Shown: piece by piece, positions 13,524 to 15,338 of the stretch
Numbering within the stretch: the stretch's first letter is position 1
Layout: each line of letters opens with the position of its first letter
DNA from: Saccharimonas sp963542675
GTDB taxonomy: Bacteria; Patescibacteriota; Saccharimonadia; Saccharimonadales; Saccharimonadaceae
Assembly (NCBI GenBank): GCA_963542675.1
Contig: CAUTXC010000024.1
Span: 1 to 15,338, forward strand
DNA length: 15,338 nt
Reading direction: 5' to 3'
Program-made: the position numbers and the translations under genes
The notes under the pieces: generated by a model
Told to the model about the DNA's origin: nothing
The model's database searches: none
The model's input: the letters and a program-made list of their open reading frames with translations, nothing else

Positions 13524-14057
13524 GTTAAGAATTTTTGATATCTCTAACAAGTAGCCACTCCACTGAATACGGTGGTGTGGTGAAGCTAAATCCATCACAA
13601 GCGCCGCACCAGGAACGGCTGTGTAAGAAAGATACTAGAGACCATTCCATTAATATTCCAGAGAATAGAGCGACGTGACAAAAGAAACAGTGCAGAATCA
13701 CTGAAGATATGTAATTGGTCGTGGTCAATACCTGCAGCGTATCTCAGCAAAGGGCAGGGGAGCTATTCTGCAAAACAAGAACAAATTTACAACACTTTAT
13801 ATAACAAAACATGAAAAATGCAAATAACATATTTATACTACAATATCAACGAAATGCAAAAATAGTAGGGGAGATGTTTTTTGCGAAAAAGTCAAATCAT
13901 GATATCGTATAGTTTTTTAATCTCGGTCAACCCAAGCAGGGTAGAAAACATAACAAAAATACCAAGCAAACAAAATGTCAAACATAGCAACTGTGGCTAA
14001 TAGACTGAGGGGCTCGTACCGACACCAGCATGATACCAGGCAACAAGGGACCGGAGT

Positions 14058-14294
14058 ATGTATGTGCTCAGGTATTTGCAGCTAGCTTATTTGTTCGATA
14101 TCAAGCCAATGCGCACACAGTCACAAACACTGCGCGCAAACACATTCACACGCGAACAAACATACGTAGCTTTGCGTACGTATGAACATATGCGCAGTGT
14201 GTTCCCTCCAATAGTAGAACAAGCGTGTACTTTTACCTTTGTAGGACGTATAAGTCCACGGCTCTATCCTTACTCTCCCCATTGGATGGCGTAG
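14058..14294 (+). CDS. Weak candidate small ORF (78 aa)
   Basis: An ATG at 14058 is preceded by AGGGA about 8 bases upstream, a usable ribosome-binding site, and the frame stays open for 78 codons. The product (MYVLRYLQLAYLF at the start, then a TREQTYVALRTYEHM segment) matches no family I know. The frame overlaps two nested perfect inverted repeats (14127-14200), which argues that the DNA here may be selected for RNA structure instead. No clear promoter precedes it. I regard it as possible only. Confidence 0.25.
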   Translation: MYVLRYLQLAYLFDIKPMRTQSQTLRANTFTREQTYVALRTYEHMRSVFPPIVEQACTFTFVGRISPRLYPYSPHWMA

Positions 14295-14483
14295 ATATCT
14301 TAAGTGAACCTGCTGAACGAGAAGCAAGATCGATCAATAATCGAAGATCTATATACCGGATATATGTGTCTTATGCTCATAAAGCCCATAACCGACAAAC
14401 CCAGCTCAATTCGGGCCATATCTGGGGTCAGAGCTATATATGCATCGTAAAAGGATTATTGTGCGAAGTTATATTACGCTCCT

Positions 14484-14508
14484 AAAGATGATCTAGTGTA
14501 CATCTTTT
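14484..14508 (+). terminator. Terminator-like hairpin in the gene-poor region
   Basis: AAAGATG (14484-14490) pairs perfectly with CATCTTT (14501-14507), with four T residues at 14505-14508. The stem is AT-rich, so it would be weak. No real gene is seen immediately upstream. Confidence 0.3.
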
Positions 14509-14533
14509 ACATCTACCCCACTGCTGCGCGGGT

Positions 14534-14746
14534 GTGAATTATTATGCACGCATAGATTACAGCACGTTGCAGCTTATCATTCCCTTGTCTATTAACGCTG
14601 ATGTTTATGCTTATGCTTTGCTTCTGGCTGCTACTTTGCTGTGCATGATCGCTTGCTTTATTGTGTGGTATGTTAACCGGTGCTGCAGGCTCGTGAATGT
14701 CCCAGCACCCAGCATATTTGGATGGCCTATAGTTAGCCAAATCTAG
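14534..14746 (+). CDS. Weak candidate small membrane protein (70 aa)
   Basis: A frame starting at a GTG (14534) without a ribosome-binding site encodes a product whose middle, around YALLLAATLLCMIACFIVWY, would be one membrane helix. It ends inside the loop of the long hairpin at 14725-14776. A promoter-like pair, TTGCAG (14567-14572) and TATTAA (14590-14595) with 17 bp between, lies inside the frame, which argues against the GTG start and may instead begin an RNA. Evidence for translation is poor. Confidence 0.2.
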   Translation: MNYYARIDYSTLQLIIPLSINADVYAYALLLAATLLCMIACFIVWYVNRCCRLVNVPAPSIFGWPIVSQI

Positions 14747-14776
14747 GCTGCGTGCTGCTGTTTGGCTGTTATAGGC
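14725..14776 (+). ncRNA. Long imperfect hairpin with an alternative partner
   Basis: GCCTATA (14725-14731) pairs with TATAGGC (14770-14776), and AGCCAAA (14735-14741) with TTTGGCT (14761-14767), giving 14 bp around a small internal loop. The segment GTTAGCCA (14732-14739) can instead pair with TGGCTAAC at 14820-14827. No T-run follows the hairpin. It may be part of a transcript starting near 14602 and ending near 15030. Confidence 0.4.
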
Positions 14777-14961
14777 AGTGGTATATCTGCAAGGACAGGT
14801 ATGACTAAGTATGACTCTCTGGCTAACCTTGAGGGATATATAAGCATGAAGAAGTCGGAGGTAAGCAGAGAGCTACAGCTGAGGTGAGGTATGTCACGAG
14901 AACACAGCTCTCGAATATGAGCTTATCAGTGGTAGAGACTGGCAGAATGAGGTAGAAACAG

Positions 14962-15029
14962 GGGTAGGGCGGTTGTCAGGAATTTTTGGCGAAAGGGCGG
15001 CAGACTCCCCTGCCTTGCCCTACCCTTTT
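14962..15029 (+). terminator. Terminator-like element with two exclusive folds
   Basis: GGGTAGGGC (14962-14970) pairs perfectly with GCCCTACCC (15017-15025), followed at once by TTTT. The 3' arm can instead take part in an inner hairpin: GGGC plus GGCAG (14995-15003) with CTGCC, two bulged T, then GCCC (15010-15020). The two folds share bases 15017-15020 and exclude each other. It is the best plus-strand terminator candidate in the right part. Confidence 0.45.
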
Positions 15030-15338
15030 GCTGTGTACTTGAGATGCTCTGCAAAGGAATAGATGCAAGAGGTATATATGAGCAAATTGTGGCTGTGGTG
15101 GCAGAATTATCTTGCATGCAAACGGCAGATAAATAAGCCTATGAGCGTAAAATAACCCGTAAATATTCGCAGTCATCATGTGTATACGATATTTGTCCAC
15201 GTGGCAAATTACCTCTGTTATAGCTGAGTATATGTAGTGTTCGGGGCGGGAGGGGAGGCCACTTCCCTGCCGATACTTGGTCTAAATATACTATAAGCTA
15301 CAGTACTTCCCTGTCTTCTTTTTTGAGCGTGGTGTACG

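Larger units (their letters stand above)
13489..15338. other. Gene-poor AT-richer region downstream of ftsQ
   Basis: About 1.85 kb carries no convincing protein gene on either strand. Base composition is visibly more AT-rich than the dcw genes, especially 13780-13980. All open frames are short, lack good ribosome-binding sites or have unlikely composition, apart from two weak candidates listed separately. The stretch holds a promoter with a perfect -35 box at its left end, several nested inverted repeats (for example 14127-14135 with 14192-14200 enclosing 14161-14168 with 14177-14184; 14868-14874 with 14906-14912) and a terminator-like element near 15030. Explanations include non-coding RNA genes, a decayed genomic island, or regulatory space before a gene outside the window. 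Confidence 0.6.

Noticed and set aside
13525..13728. Minus-strand 67-codon frame with a WCGAC sequence recalling thioredoxin-like CxxC
   Set aside because: It starts at a TTG with no ribosome-binding site, and the surrounding residues do not fit a thioredoxin fold.
14225..14485. 86-codon plus-strand frame followed by a terminator-like hairpin
   Set aside because: It has a GTG start with no ribosome-binding site and overlaps the better-started frame at 14058-14294; the product has no recognisable order.
14976..15200. Minus-strand 74-codon frame near the right end
   Set aside because: It starts at a GTG without a ribosome-binding site and runs through the terminator-like inverted repeat; composition is not protein-like.

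Overview
The window is a bacterial chromosome segment of about 15.3 kb, mostly GC-rich, dominated by one plus-strand division and cell-wall (dcw) cluster. The layout and protein sequences look like Candidatus Saccharibacteria (TM7) or a close Patescibacteria relative. The reasons are an unusually short MraZ, an FtsQ with a long Arg-rich cytoplasmic tail, FtsW and MraY sequences of a type I associate with that phylum, and a cluster without the Mur ligases. The assignment is by recognition only and was not tested with a tree.

Left part (1-3928, plus strand): a family 1 glycoside hydrolase cut by the window edge, with a low-complexity C-terminal tail; a YvcK/GlmR-type UDP-sugar-linked protein; a HAD-superfamily phosphatase preceded by a near-leaderless promoter; and a GalU-type UTP-glucose-1-phosphate uridylyltransferase that starts inside the HAD gene. 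Together they suggest sugar-phosphate and UDP-sugar supply.

Junction (3929-4759): the galU terminator, a multibranched inverted-repeat element, a small AT-rich minus-strand gene with its own promoter and folded leader, then an AT-rich stretch with two perfect DnaA boxes and one near-perfect one. A phased array of TGGG[T/A] MraZ boxes follows, laid over the mraZ promoter.

Centre (4760-13488, plus strand): mraZ, a 626-bp non-coding but strongly structured spacer, rsmH, a tiny ORF with an excellent ribosome-binding site and a GC-rich hairpin, ftsL-like, ftsI, mraY, ftsW, murG, and ftsQ with its own strong promoter. These genes cover transcriptional control (MraZ), ribosome modification (RsmH), lipid I and lipid II synthesis (MraY, MurG), septal glycan polymerisation and crosslinking (FtsW, FtsI) and the divisome scaffold (FtsL, FtsQ). 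murC, murD, murE, murF, ftsA and ftsZ are absent from the window.

Right part (13489-15338): about 1.85 kb, AT-richer, with no convincing protein gene. It has a promoter with a perfect -35 box just after ftsQ, several nested inverted repeats, two weak small ORFs, and a terminator-like element with mutually exclusive folds. It may encode non-coding RNA or be decayed sequence. No tRNA, rRNA, insertion sequence or CRISPR array was recognised anywhere in the window.
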